64,000 nucleotides of DNA from JALONH01 sp046329235 (lineage in GTDB: Bacteria; Bacteroidota; Bacteroidia; Cytophagales; Cytophagaceae). The stretch spans positions 806,001-870,000 of the forward strand of contig JAXLVA010000001.1 of NCBI GenBank assembly GCA_046329235.1, read 5' to 3'. The notes beneath the pieces were generated by a model that was not told where the DNA came from, did no database searches, and was given only the letters and a program-made list of their open reading frames with translations. The number at the start of each line of letters is the position of its first letter. Position 1 is the stretch's first letter. The translations under genes and the position numbers were made by a program. This document shows, piece after piece, positions 51,726 to 61,289 of this stretch.

Positions 51726-52884
51726 TAATAGCACAAGCTTCATAAATTTGAGGAGGTGTAATCGTCAGCGGAGGAGCTATACGCATGGAATTATCACAGA
51801 ATAAAAACCAATCGCTCAATACTCCTTTTGTAAGTGCTTGATCGATGTGATTTTTTAACACATCAAAATTCTCAAATTCCACCGCCATCATTAATCCACT
51901 ACGGCGAATTTCTTTGATACCCGGATGGGTTAAGTGCTGAACGAACAAATCACTCTTATACGCTACTTCTTTTATCAATCGGTCGTTCTGTAATACCTGA
52001 ATGGTTGCAAGAGATGCGGCACAACTTACCGGATGTCCGCCGTAGGTAGTTAAGTGTCCTAAAATTGGAGTGTGAGATAAACATTGCATGATACTACTCG
52101 AAGCAATGAAGGCACCTAGTGGCATTCCGCCGCCCATACCTTTAGCTGTTAATAATACATCAGGAACGATTCCTGTTTGTTCGAATGCCCAGAAGGTGCC
52201 GGTTCTTCCGAATCCGGCTTGTATCTCATCACATATTAAAAGTGTACCTGTGTAGGTGCAACGTGCGCGAAGTTTCTTCCAATAATCTGCAGTCGCCAAA
52301 CGAACGCCGGCTTCGCCTTGAACGGTTTCAATAAATACGGCTGCTGTTTGTTCGGTGATATTTTGTAAATCTTCTTCCACACCAAAACGAATGTGTCGGA
52401 TGCCTGGAAGTAAAGGTCGATACGCTTCTTTCAACCATTCATTCCCCATCAAGCTTAATGAACCTTGGGTTGAACCGTGGTAAGCATTGATGCAAGAAAT
52501 GATTTCATATCTGCCTGTATAACGCTTAGCTAGTTTCATGGCACCTTCGGTAGCTTCCGAACCTGAATTTGTTAAGTAAATGCAGTCCAGCGAATCGGGT
52601 AGCGTATCACTTAATGCTTTGGCTAGTTTAACTTGAGGTGTTTGAATCAGTTCTCCGTAGACCATTAAGTGCAAGTGCGTATCCACTTGTTTCTTAATAG
52701 CATCAGTAATCACAGGATGTTGGTGACCTAAAGAGGATACACCAATGCCGGAAATAAGATCGATGTAACGTTCTCCGTTCGGGCCGTATAAATAGACACC
52801 TTCTGCACGAGTAATCTCAAGTGCTAAAGGAGCGGTAGACGTAGGGGCAAGGTGTTGTTGAAAGAGTTGTCTAGGCGTCAACAT
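51709..52884 (-). CDS. Class III PLP-dependent aminotransferase (acetylornithine/ornithine type)
   Basis: A 391-residue fold-type I aminotransferase. PLP Lys is K248 in LLTAKGMGGGMPLGAF, the cofactor Asp is D219 in ICDEIQAGFGRTG, and the phosphate-binding segment is NSGSEATEGAMKLA (106-119). It also has ETVQGEAGV. The sequence fits the ArgD/RocD/GabT group; no other arginine-synthesis gene is adjacent, so the substrate stays open. It lies 3 bp after the end of the next gene upstream on its strand. Confidence 0.9.
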   Translation of the reverse strand: MLTPRQLFQQHLAPTSTAPLALEITRAEGVYLYGPNGERYIDLISGIGVSSLGHQHPVITDAIKKQVDTHLHLMVYGELIQTPQVKLAKALSDTLPDSLDCIYLTNSGSEATEGAMKLAKRYTGRYEIISCINAYHGSTQGSLSLMGNEWLKEAYRPLLPGIRHIRFGVEEDLQNITEQTAAVFIETVQGEAGVRLATADYWKKLRARCTYTGTLLICDEIQAGFGRTGTFWAFEQTGIVPDVLLTAKGMGGGMPLGAFIASSSIMQCLSHTPILGHLTTYGGHPVSCAASLATIQVLQNDRLIKEVAYKSDLFVQHLTHPGIKEIRRSGLMMAVEFENFDVLKNHIDQALTKGVLSDWFLFCDNSMRIAPPLTITPPQIYEACAIINSLK

Positions 52885-52887
52885 AAC

Positions 52888-53541
52888 TTATCGGATGCCA
52901 AATAATTCTTTTAAGCTATTCCATAGTTTGCCTTTTAGTTCTTTCTTTTCTTCTAAAGAGGCTAAGCTATCAGATAATAAAATAGTCAATTTGTTGTAGC
53001 GCTGAATTTGATAGTATTCTTTTTTCAATTCAGGACTGAAGCTATCAGTGGCAATACCAAAGAATACCACGATACGAGCCGGAAGCTTTTCAATAGCGGC
53101 AAGAGATATAGGTGTATCTATTTTTAGATAACCACAATCTTCGTGGTTGTATTTAATACCATTGACAATAATGTTCTTTAATAAGTCACGCTGCGTAGGA
53201 GTGGACTCCACTTTAGCATGTTGAACAAATAATAATCCATTGGTGAATTTACCTAACGGTCGGTAGGTAGGTAGATTGCTTTCTACTTCCTTCTTCGGCT
53301 CCATCTTAGGAATGCTAGGAGTCACCGGTGGCGCCGTTTTCACAGCTGTTGGAGCTGCGGGCATTTCAGGAGGAGAGGCAAATTTAAGATCGGAATCCGT
53401 TGTTGCAGAAGGAGAGGTAGCTTTAGGACTTGCAGCAACTACTTCTTTCACAGTTGTATCCGGGAATACATAGATCGTTTCTGTGTAGATAGAAGCTAAT
53501 ACTTCCGGGGTTAAAGAATCATATAATTCGTCCGAATTCAT
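52888..53541 (-). CDS. Hypothetical protein with Pro/Ala-rich linker
   Basis: A 217-residue protein, not recognised. An N-terminal acidic segment (MNSDELYDSLTPEVLASIYT) is followed by a Pro/Ala/Ser-rich linker (about 38-95). An alpha/beta domain (about 98-217) has LLFVQHAKVESTPTQRDLLK and RIVVFFGIATDSFSP. Such a domain could sense or bind a partner in a tethered way. It starts an operon with the aminotransferase. No signal peptide. Confidence 0.6.
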   Translation of the reverse strand: MNSDELYDSLTPEVLASIYTETIYVFPDTTVKEVVAASPKATSPSATTDSDLKFASPPEMPAAPTAVKTAPPVTPSIPKMEPKKEVESNLPTYRPLGKFTNGLLFVQHAKVESTPTQRDLLKNIIVNGIKYNHEDCGYLKIDTPISLAAIEKLPARIVVFFGIATDSFSPELKKEYYQIQRYNKLTILLSDSLASLEEKKELKGKLWNSLKELFGIR

Positions 53542-53686
53542 AAAGCTATATTACCACAATTCGATGAAACGATATGCACAATCTCTACCCGATATTGTAA
53601 GGTGTTGATTTATAGTGTTTAATAAAGCTATTGAAAGAATTAATCTAATTGTCATGTCATAGATTTTTCAATACGTTGGAATCACT

Positions 53687-53694
53687 TATCTTTG
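53687..53694 (+). promoter_or_regulatory. Bacteroidota -7 element upstream of the deoxyhypusine-synthase-family gene
   Basis: TATCTTTG matches TAnnTTTG and lies 26 nt before the ATG at 53721. A T-run near 53664-53668 is at the right distance for a weak -33 element. Confidence 0.55.
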
Positions 53695-53720
53695 CACCTC
53701 AAATTTTAAACTAAGAAGAC

Positions 53721-54695
53721 ATGTCGAGAGGTCCAATATCTCAGTTTATGGAAACCCACTACCTGCATTTCAATGCAGCGGCGATGGTGGATGCTGCCAA
53801 AGGGTACGAGCAACATTTAGCTGAAGGTGGTAAAATGATGATTACATTAGCCGGTGCGATGAGTACGGCTGAGATGGGTAAATCATTGGCGGAAATGATT
53901 CGCCAAGATAAAGTTCAAATCATATCTTGTACAGGTGCGAACTTGGAAGAAGATATCATGAATTTGGTAGCTCACTCACATTACAAAAGAGTGCCTAACT
54001 ACCGTGATTTATCACCTCAAGACGAGTGGGATTTATTAGAAAATCACTATAACCGTGTAACGGATACTTGTATTCCGGAAGAAGAAGCTTTCCGTCGTTT
54101 ACAGAAGCATTTATTCCAAGTGTGGAACGATGCGGATAAAAAAGGCGAGCGTTTCTTCCCACATGAATTCATGTACAAAATGTTACTAAGCGGGGACTTA
54201 GAACAATATTACGAAATTGATCCTAAGAACTCTTGGATGTTAGCGGCAGCAGAGAAAAACATTCCAATTGTAGTTCCGGGTTGGGAAGATTCAACGATGG
54301 GTAACATCTTTGCTTCTTACTGTATCAAAGGTCAATTCAAACCTACCACGATGAAGTCAGGTATCGAATACATGATGTGGTTGTCGGATTGGTATGTGAA
54401 AAATTCAGAAGGTAAAGGTGTAGGTTTCTTCCAAATAGGTGGTGGTATCGCCGGTGATTTCCCTATCTGTGTAGTACCTATGTTGTATCAAGATATGGAA
54501 ATGGAAAACATTCCATTCTGGAGTTACTTCTGTCAGATTTCTGATTCCACTACCTCTTATGGGTCTTATTCAGGAGCTGTTCCGAATGAAAAAATTACAT
54601 GGGGTAAATTGGATATCCATACGCCAAAATTCATTGTAGAATCGGATGCTACGATTGTAGCACCGTTAATTTTTGCCTGGTTATTGAAATGGTAA
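53721..54695 (+). CDS. Deoxyhypusine synthase family protein
   Basis: A 324-residue member of the deoxyhypusine synthase fold. In eukaryotes and archaea it modifies eIF5A; the bacterial relatives include homospermidine-synthase-like and uncharacterised enzymes. Conserved features are LAGAMSTAEMGKSLAEMI, SCTGANLEEDIMN, PIVVPGWEDSTMG, GGGIAGDFPI and the catalytic-type Lys in ITWGKLDIHT (K296), matching the enzyme Lys of deoxyhypusine synthase. No eIF5A-like gene is nearby, so a polyamine role is more likely. It has its own promoter and terminator. Confidence 0.88.
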   Translation: MSRGPISQFMETHYLHFNAAAMVDAAKGYEQHLAEGGKMMITLAGAMSTAEMGKSLAEMIRQDKVQIISCTGANLEEDIMNLVAHSHYKRVPNYRDLSPQDEWDLLENHYNRVTDTCIPEEEAFRRLQKHLFQVWNDADKKGERFFPHEFMYKMLLSGDLEQYYEIDPKNSWMLAAAEKNIPIVVPGWEDSTMGNIFASYCIKGQFKPTTMKSGIEYMMWLSDWYVKNSEGKGVGFFQIGGGIAGDFPICVVPMLYQDMEMENIPFWSYFCQISDSTTSYGSYSGAVPNEKITWGKLDIHTPKFIVESDATIVAPLIFAWLLKW

Positions 54696-54719
54696 TATAT
54701 TAATAACGGAATCTTACTA

Positions 54720-54753
54720 AAAGGTCACTTTCAAATCATTGAAAGTGACCTTT
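54720..54753 (+). terminator. Rho-independent terminator
   Basis: A 15-bp perfect stem (AAAGGTCACTTTCAA with TTGAAAGTGACCTTT), a 4-nt loop and then a run of T, 24 nt after the stop of the deoxyhypusine-synthase-family gene. Confidence 0.9.
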
Positions 54754-54825
54754 TTCTTTACATCGTTCATAAAAAGAGTACTACTTAATTGCCTTAACCA
54801 ACTGCTTTCATTACTTTTATAACTT

Positions 54826-56097
54826 ATGATAAACCGAATTATTTTTATTCTGGTTATGGGATTCTGGTTTATCGGTGTTGCCAAAAGTCAATCTCGCTCT
54901 ACTCCGGGCGGATGGGTATATATGTACCCGATGGATGGTCATGCCGGTGACGCTGGTGTTTATCGTAACCACGGTATATTGAGAGGAAACACAACTGCTA
55001 CCAAAGATCGTTTTGGTAGACCTAATCAGGCATTGCATTTTGACGGAGTCAATTCATACGTAGAAATACCCTATACAAAAGCACCGGATCTAGCGCCGGA
55101 AGTATTTACATTCACTGCGTGGGTATATATTGATCAATACTATAGCGGCGAAGCTTGGGATCCAATAAAAACATATCAGTACGCACCTATTTTCTCTAAA
55201 ACGAACGGTAGCGATCAATTCCAATATAGATTTACATTTACCGATAAAGGGTTTTATTTTGATGGGGGAAAGGATAAACAATCTAGAGGTGTTTTCTATT
55301 CCACAGGAGTAACTGTTCCATTACAAAAATGGACTTTTGTGACCGTTACTTGTAATGGTTATACTTTGAAAGTATTTATCAATGACCGTTTGGCTACTTC
55401 TATGTCTGGGTCCTACTCATTCCCATCGAATGGACAAGCATTAATGTTAGGTGTTGATTTTGCCGGTGCCGATGATTATTTCAAAGGTTCTATAGACGAC
55501 TTCAGTATTTGGGAAAAATACTTAACCGAAGATGAAATCAAATCAATTTATTTCACTCAGTTGAAACGTCCTATTGATATGTTTGTACCCAACCCTACAC
55601 CAATAGTGGAAACTCCAATCGTAAAGGTTCCGGAACCGGTAGTGGTGGATACGGTGGTTGTGGTAGAGCCTCCTATAGATGTGAAAGATACCGCTGTAAT
55701 AGTTACCACTCCGGAAGCAGTTGATTCAACTCATGAGTTCATTGTGAAAGAAGGATACACGATTGTATTACGCCATGTGTTATTCGAACAAAGTAAAGCT
55801 GTATTACTTCCTGAATCTTATGAAGAATTAGATAAGTTAGTAACTACTTTAACGAAACATCCAAGTATGGAAATTTTGGTTTCAGGACATACAGATAATC
55901 AAGGTAACCGAGATTTAAATGTAAAGTTGTCGGAAGAGAGAGCAGAACGAGTAAAGCAATATTTGGTAGAAAAAGGGATTAACGCTAATCGAATTAAATG
56001 TAAAGGTTACGGACCTGATAAACCTATCTCACCTAATTTTACGGAGGATCAACGTCGCTTGAATCGTCGTGTAGAGTTTATGATTGTGAAGATGTAA
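54826..56097 (+). CDS. LamG-like/OmpA-family cell-envelope protein
   Basis: A 423-residue exported protein with a signal peptide (about 1-22, VAKSQ). A LamG/concanavalin-like beta-sandwich (about 25-245, ALHFDGVNSYVEIP and FTAWVYIDQ) precedes a Pro/Val-rich linker (about 258-300). The C-terminal OmpA domain (about 310-423) has LVSGHTDNQGNRDLNVKLSE, with the HTDN and LSxxRA residues that bind peptidoglycan. It probably links an outer-surface carbohydrate- or ligand-binding domain to the cell wall. Confidence 0.88.
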   Translation: MINRIIFILVMGFWFIGVAKSQSRSTPGGWVYMYPMDGHAGDAGVYRNHGILRGNTTATKDRFGRPNQALHFDGVNSYVEIPYTKAPDLAPEVFTFTAWVYIDQYYSGEAWDPIKTYQYAPIFSKTNGSDQFQYRFTFTDKGFYFDGGKDKQSRGVFYSTGVTVPLQKWTFVTVTCNGYTLKVFINDRLATSMSGSYSFPSNGQALMLGVDFAGADDYFKGSIDDFSIWEKYLTEDEIKSIYFTQLKRPIDMFVPNPTPIVETPIVKVPEPVVVDTVVVVEPPIDVKDTAVIVTTPEAVDSTHEFIVKEGYTIVLRHVLFEQSKAVLLPESYEELDKLVTTLTKHPSMEILVSGHTDNQGNRDLNVKLSEERAERVKQYLVEKGINANRIKCKGYGPDKPISPNFTEDQRRLNRRVEFMIVKM

Positions 56098-56108
56098 CCC
56101 CTTACAAA

Positions 56109-57026
56109 GTGGATTTAAAGTCATTTCTTAAAAAAGAAAATCATTATTTATTTTACGGTATTACACCTCCTAAAGCATCTACAGCTGAGGATAAAGTGTA
56201 TGAAGTAGCAGCCAAGCAAATACAACGTTTAACTACTTTGCAACCGGATGGTTTAATTTTGTATGATGTACAAGATGAAGCAAGTAGAATAGCAGCTCCA
56301 AGACCGTTCCCATATCAGTCATCTATAGCTCCTGAGGTATATCGATTTCAATATTTAAAAGAGCTTCTACTACCTACCATTTTATACAAAAGTGTAGGTC
56401 AATTTACGAATGATTCTTTTAAAGAATGGATTCAACAATATGATGGATATCCTCATGCTAAAGTATTAGTTGGTGCTCCATCTACTACACAACAAACGCA
56501 ATTGTCGTTAACAGATGCTTATCAACTGTATCAATCGAATACAAATAATAGTTTGGTAGGAGGGATTGCAATTCCGGAACGTCACCATAAGAAACGAGAT
56601 GAACACTTACGTTTACAAACGAAGAAGTCTTTGGGTTGTCAGTTTTTTGTGACACAATGTGTATATGATGTGAACGCTGCGAAGAATGTGTTGTCGGATT
56701 ATTACTATAATTTACAAACTACAGAGGAGGCTCCTGTTCCAATCATCTTTACTCTTACACCTTGTGGATCGGTTAAGACACTTGAGTTTATGGAGTGGTT
56801 AGGTATTCATATTCCTGTGTGGTTACGCAATGATATGTTGCATGCCGAGGATGTTTTGAAGTTGTCGGTTCGTGTTTGCATTCAAATAGCAAAAGAACTA
56901 GCTCAGTATTGTAATGCTAAAAATATTCCTTTTGGTTTTAATATCGAGAGTGTCGCTATAAGAAAAGAAGAGATTGAAGCTTCGATTGACTTAGCACAAG
57001 AGATTAAAAAGATTCTAGCTTCATAA
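56109..57026 (+). CDS. Methylenetetrahydrofolate reductase-like protein
   Basis: A 305-residue TIM-barrel protein of the MTHFR superfamily, with GTG start at 56109 closely following the preceding gene (11-bp gap). Barrel features include YGITPPKAS, LQPDGLILYDVQDE, GGIAIPERHHKKRDEH, QFFVTQCVYDV and FTLTPCGS. The EVxPP-type start is replaced by YGITPP, so it belongs to the divergent group often annotated as MTHFR family rather than certain MetF. Folate use is therefore probable but not proven. Confidence 0.7.
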   Translation: MDLKSFLKKENHYLFYGITPPKASTAEDKVYEVAAKQIQRLTTLQPDGLILYDVQDEASRIAAPRPFPYQSSIAPEVYRFQYLKELLLPTILYKSVGQFTNDSFKEWIQQYDGYPHAKVLVGAPSTTQQTQLSLTDAYQLYQSNTNNSLVGGIAIPERHHKKRDEHLRLQTKKSLGCQFFVTQCVYDVNAAKNVLSDYYYNLQTTEEAPVPIIFTLTPCGSVKTLEFMEWLGIHIPVWLRNDMLHAEDVLKLSVRVCIQIAKELAQYCNAKNIPFGFNIESVAIRKEEIEASIDLAQEIKKILAS

Positions 57027-57045
57027 CGTTAAAAACATAAGAATA

Positions 57046-57077
57046 AAAAAGCCCTTCGATGATTCGAAGGGCTTTTT
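57046..57077. terminator. Bidirectional terminator
   Basis: A 14-bp stem (AAAAAGCCCTTCGA with TCGAAGGGCTTTTT) and a 4-nt loop, with T-runs in both directions, between the convergent MTHFR-like and RND genes. Confidence 0.88.
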
Positions 57078-57079
57078 AT

Positions 57080-60000
57080 TTATTCAGCCGTAGCGGCTTT
57101 TTTCTTATTTAAGAATCTATTGAGACGTTCAATACCGCCGTCAATAATCATATACATACATGGTACTAGGAATAAAGTTAAAATCAACGAACTAGTTAAT
57201 CCACCTATAATTACCCATGCCATACCATTCTTTACCTCCGCACCGGAGCTTGTAGCTAAGGCAATAGGAAGCATACCTGTAATCATGGCGATGGTTGTCA
57301 TTAAGATTGGACGTAAACGTTCTTTACCAGCTTCTACCAGCGCGTCATAACGATTCATGCCTTCTGCTTTTAAGTGATTCGTAAAGTCAACGATTAAGAT
57401 ACCGTTCTTAGCTACTAATCCTAAGAGCATAATCAAACCTACAATAGCGAAGATGGAAAGTGTTTCCATAGTCAAGGCCAATGCAAGTAAAGCACCAATT
57501 AAAGCAACCGGTATAGAGAATAATACCACAAACGGATAAACCACACTTTCATACAAGGCTACCATGATTAAGTAAACTAAGATAATACCCATTAACATGG
57601 CTAACCCTAAACTACCGAAAGCATCTTTTTGGTTTTTCGCATCACCTTGGAAGTCTAGTAAAATACCTTCCGGTAATTTTTCTTTCGCAATACTCTCTTG
57701 AATATCCGCAACGATGGTACCTGATGGACGTCCTACGGCAGCTGATGTTACTTTGATCGAGTTCATTCGGTTGGTACGTTCTAAAACGGACTGCCCAAGT
57801 ATCTCTCTTACTTCCGCAATCTCACTTAACTTCACGGATATCCCTTGGCTATTTCGAATGATTAGATTGCGAACGCTTTCAATGTTTTGTTTATCTCCTT
57901 TGTCTAAAGACATCTTAATAGTGTATTCTTCACCTTTGTCTTTAAACTTAGTTTGATCATTACCACGGAAAGCAAGTTGGATCGAATTCCCAACTTCAGG
58001 AACACTTAATCCAATATTCGCGATTTTTTCACGATCCAGTTTAATGTCAATTTCAGTTTTTAAACTCTTTGTACTGAAATCAACATAGTCTGTCCCCGGA
58101 GTTTCAATCATAATGCGTTTAAGTATAGTAGCGGCCTTCCATAAGCTGTCCATATCAGTACCTTTTACAGCAATTTGAATAGGGGACTGGCTATTACCTG
58201 TAATACTAACAGGGAGGATCGTAACTTTAACACCCGGAATTTCTCCAATCTTATTTCGCATAGCAGTTCCAAATTTCTCAGCAGATAAAGCACGTTCGGA
58301 TTTATCTACTAAGGTTACTGTGATTTCAGCTAAGTTCGAGTTAGAGCTACCTCCACCCATGGCTCCCGATTGAGTACCAACATTGGTGAATACTTTCACT
58401 ACTTCAGGTTGTGCAAGTAATAGAGATTCAATTTCTTTCACCTTTAAGTTGGTTTGGTACAAAGGTGTTTCCGGTGCCAGTTCAACTTTGATAGCGAATT
58501 CCCCGCGGTCACCTGCACTGATGAAGGTGAATCCGATAAATCCTGCCGGTAGTAAAGCAATAGAGCTGATAAACAATACAAAGATTCCGGATAAAACCCA
58601 ACGTTTATGGACTAATGCCCATTCCAATGCTTTACCATAATAATCTCTTAAGCTAGTTAAGAACTCTTCGAATTTTATGTTGATTAGTCCCCATAGTGAA
58701 TCTTTACTTAATACTTCTAACTTCGCCCATCTAGAGGCAAGGAGAGGTGTTAAGGTAAAAGAAACCATTAAACTCATTAAAGTAGAGAATACTACTACAA
58801 GAGAGAACTCGCGAAGGATATTACCGATGATACCTGTACTTAACGATAGGGGAAGGAAAACCACCACGTCCACTAAGGTAATGGCAACGGCTGTAAAACC
58901 AATTTCACTTCGGCCATCAATAGAAGCTTTTACTTTGTCTTTACCCATTTCTAGGTGTCGGAAAATGTTTTCCAAAACCACGATACTATCATCCACTAGG
59001 ATACCTACTACTAATGATAATCCCATCAATGTCATTAAGTTTAAGGAGAAACCAAAAACGTACATTAATATGAATGTTGGTATCATGGCAGATGGAATAG
59101 CTACCAATACGAAGATGGAGCTACGGAAACTGTGTAGGAATAATAACATTACAGTACCTACAATTAATACTGCAAGAAATAAATCGTGCATTACCGCATC
59201 TGCAGAAGCTAAAGTATAGACAGATTGATCCGAAGCAATAGTATAGTCGAAGCCTTTAGAGCTGTACATCGCCTTAATTTCTTTTAAGCGAGCTTGTGCC
59301 AGCTGACTCACGTTTACCGTGTTAGCATCCGACTGTTTGATGATTTCAACACCTATACCATTTCGTCCGTTGATACGGTTGATAGTAGTAGATTCAGCAA
59401 TACCATCCGTTACGGTTGCTACGTCTTTAATTAAGATTCTACTTCCATCTTTGTTCTCAACGATAACCAAATTTCTTAATTCATCCACATTAGAAACTTT
59501 GGCGTTCATTCGTATAGAGAATCGATTGTCTTGAGATTCTACACTACCTGCCGGATAGGATGAATTACTGTTAGAAATAATTTGACTTATTTGACTTGAT
59601 GTAATTCCATATGCTTGTAACTTATCGTTATCCAAGTTGATTTGGATTTCACGCTCGTTACCACCAATGATGTTAACGGTACCTACACCCTCTACGTTTT
59701 GAAGTAAAGGCTTCACTTGTTGATCTATTAAATCATATAGTTCGGTTTGTGAAACATTAGAGGTAGCACTGATTTTTAAAACAGGGATTTCATCTAAGTT
59801 AACGCGACGTACCACAGGATCTTTTACATCATCCGGAAGCGAGGCTTTGATTTCATTGATTTTACGTTCCGCATCACGTTGTGCATTAATGGTGCTAACG
59901 CCCGGTTTTAATTGAATCACAATCATGGATACCCCTTCCATAGATGTAGAGGTAAGGTTGTCAATACCTTCTATAGAAGCAATCGCATCTTCGATAGGTT

Positions 60001-60193
60001 TACTGACAGAGCTTTGTATCTCATCGGAGGAGGCTCCTGTATAAATCGTTTGAATAGTAATAACGTTTACTTCAAACTTAGGCAATAGATTATAGTCAAG
60101 CGCTCGATAACTAATCCATCCGAAAAGGATTAGTGTAAAGAAGATAACTGTAATCAGTAAAGGCCTTTTGATGGATAATTCTGTAATAGACAT
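57080..60193 (-). CDS. RND efflux transporter, inner-membrane permease (AcrB/HAE1 type)
   Basis: A proton-driven drug/solute exporter of 1037 residues with 12 spans and two large periplasmic loops. The start SITELSIKRPLLITVIFF, the proton-relay pair in GILVDDSIVVLENI (matching AcrB D407/D408) and GLVAKNGILIVDF near span 10 mark the HAE1 class rather than the heavy-metal class. Last gene of the operon regulator-tolC-adaptor-permease, 17 bp after the adaptor. Confidence 0.93.
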   Translation of the reverse strand: MSITELSIKRPLLITVIFFTLILFGWISYRALDYNLLPKFEVNVITIQTIYTGASSDEIQSSVSKPIEDAIASIEGIDNLTSTSMEGVSMIVIQLKPGVSTINAQRDAERKINEIKASLPDDVKDPVVRRVNLDEIPVLKISATSNVSQTELYDLIDQQVKPLLQNVEGVGTVNIIGGNEREIQINLDNDKLQAYGITSSQISQIISNSNSSYPAGSVESQDNRFSIRMNAKVSNVDELRNLVIVENKDGSRILIKDVATVTDGIAESTTINRINGRNGIGVEIIKQSDANTVNVSQLAQARLKEIKAMYSSKGFDYTIASDQSVYTLASADAVMHDLFLAVLIVGTVMLLFLHSFRSSIFVLVAIPSAMIPTFILMYVFGFSLNLMTLMGLSLVVGILVDDSIVVLENIFRHLEMGKDKVKASIDGRSEIGFTAVAITLVDVVVFLPLSLSTGIIGNILREFSLVVVFSTLMSLMVSFTLTPLLASRWAKLEVLSKDSLWGLINIKFEEFLTSLRDYYGKALEWALVHKRWVLSGIFVLFISSIALLPAGFIGFTFISAGDRGEFAIKVELAPETPLYQTNLKVKEIESLLLAQPEVVKVFTNVGTQSGAMGGGSSNSNLAEITVTLVDKSERALSAEKFGTAMRNKIGEIPGVKVTILPVSITGNSQSPIQIAVKGTDMDSLWKAATILKRIMIETPGTDYVDFSTKSLKTEIDIKLDREKIANIGLSVPEVGNSIQLAFRGNDQTKFKDKGEEYTIKMSLDKGDKQNIESVRNLIIRNSQGISVKLSEIAEVREILGQSVLERTNRMNSIKVTSAAVGRPSGTIVADIQESIAKEKLPEGILLDFQGDAKNQKDAFGSLGLAMLMGIILVYLIMVALYESVVYPFVVLFSIPVALIGALLALALTMETLSIFAIVGLIMLLGLVAKNGILIVDFTNHLKAEGMNRYDALVEAGKERLRPILMTTIAMITGMLPIALATSSGAEVKNGMAWVIIGGLTSSLILTLFLVPCMYMIIDGGIERLNRFLNKKKAATAE

Positions 60194-60210
60194 ATTACTT
60201 CTCCTTTTAT

Positions 60211-61269
60211 TTATTTACCAACAATATTGATAAGACTACCATTGATTAGGTTGATTTGTCCGTTTACAACTACTTTTTCACCTTGTTGTAAACCGCTTAT
60301 CACTTCAATGTATTCACCTACTTCTCTACCTACTACTACTTTGCGTAGTTCAGCAGTATTTCCGTTGATGATATATACATATGGATTTTTTACACCTTCT
60401 GCCAAAGCTATTTTAGGTATTTGTAAAGCGTTAGAAGAACCGCCAACTTGGAATTGAACCATTACATAGGTGCCAGCTTTTAATGTGGATTTACCATTGT
60501 TGTCAATAAGCACTTCTACCATGTAGTTGTGGCTGTCATCTCCTTTAGGGCTTATGAAAGTGATTTTACCTTTGAAGTCTTGGCCGGCATAGACATCTGC
60601 ATTTACCGTTACGTTTTGTCCAAGTTTCAAACGGTAAGCATCTTTTTCATTCACGTAAACGATAGCTTTAAGTTTATCAATGTTCACGATGGTGGCAATG
60701 ACACTTCCTACATTGGTGAATTCTCCGGCATTTAACTTTTTGTTTGAGATAACACCCGTAAATGGTGCTACGATATTAGCATCAGCGATTTGTCTTCTTA
60801 ACTGTTCTGCTTCAATGCGTTTATTGTCATAAGCGTATTTAGCATCTAACATATTCGTCTCAGTTGCCGCTTTGCCTTCATATAATTCTTTGGTACGTTC
60901 GTAATCACGTTTTAATTTATCTAGAGATAATTCTACCGCTTCTAGGTTTAATTGTTTAACACGTGCATCTATAGCCCCAATGATTTGTCCTTTGCGAACA
61001 TAAGAACCATTTTCAATGGATAGTTTTTCAATTTTACCTGAAACCGTAACCGATATGGTAGATTCTTCAAACGGAGCTAGCGTAGCAGGCAATTGGAAAG
61101 AACTGCTTAATGCTTTTTCTTCTACCGTAGCTACAGATACCGCCACCGGTATTTTAGTACGATCTACTACTTGTTTACTTTCATTGATCGCTTTTTTGTT
61201 GCTATATAATTGAAAAACAATTAAGCCGACCAGTAGTATACCCCCAACTATAAATAATATCTTTTTCAT
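60211..61269 (-). CDS. RND efflux periplasmic adaptor (membrane fusion protein)
   Basis: A 352-residue adaptor with an N-terminal membrane anchor (about 4-22), lipoyl halves (ISVTVSGKIEKLSIENGSYV and DANIVAPFTGVISNKKLNAG), a helical hairpin (about 115-160) and beta-barrel and proximal domains (TLKAGTYVMVQFQV; VVVNGQINLINGSLI). It joins the permease to the TolC-type channel. The operon position supports this. Confidence 0.92.
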   Translation of the reverse strand: MKKILFIVGGILLVGLIVFQLYSNKKAINESKQVVDRTKIPVAVSVATVEEKALSSSFQLPATLAPFEESTISVTVSGKIEKLSIENGSYVRKGQIIGAIDARVKQLNLEAVELSLDKLKRDYERTKELYEGKAATETNMLDAKYAYDNKRIEAEQLRRQIADANIVAPFTGVISNKKLNAGEFTNVGSVIATIVNIDKLKAIVYVNEKDAYRLKLGQNVTVNADVYAGQDFKGKITFISPKGDDSHNYMVEVLIDNNGKSTLKAGTYVMVQFQVGGSSNALQIPKIALAEGVKNPYVYIINGNTAELRKVVVGREVGEYIEVISGLQQGEKVVVNGQINLINGSLINIVGK

Positions 61270-61289
61270 GTTAGTATTGTTTAATGTAA

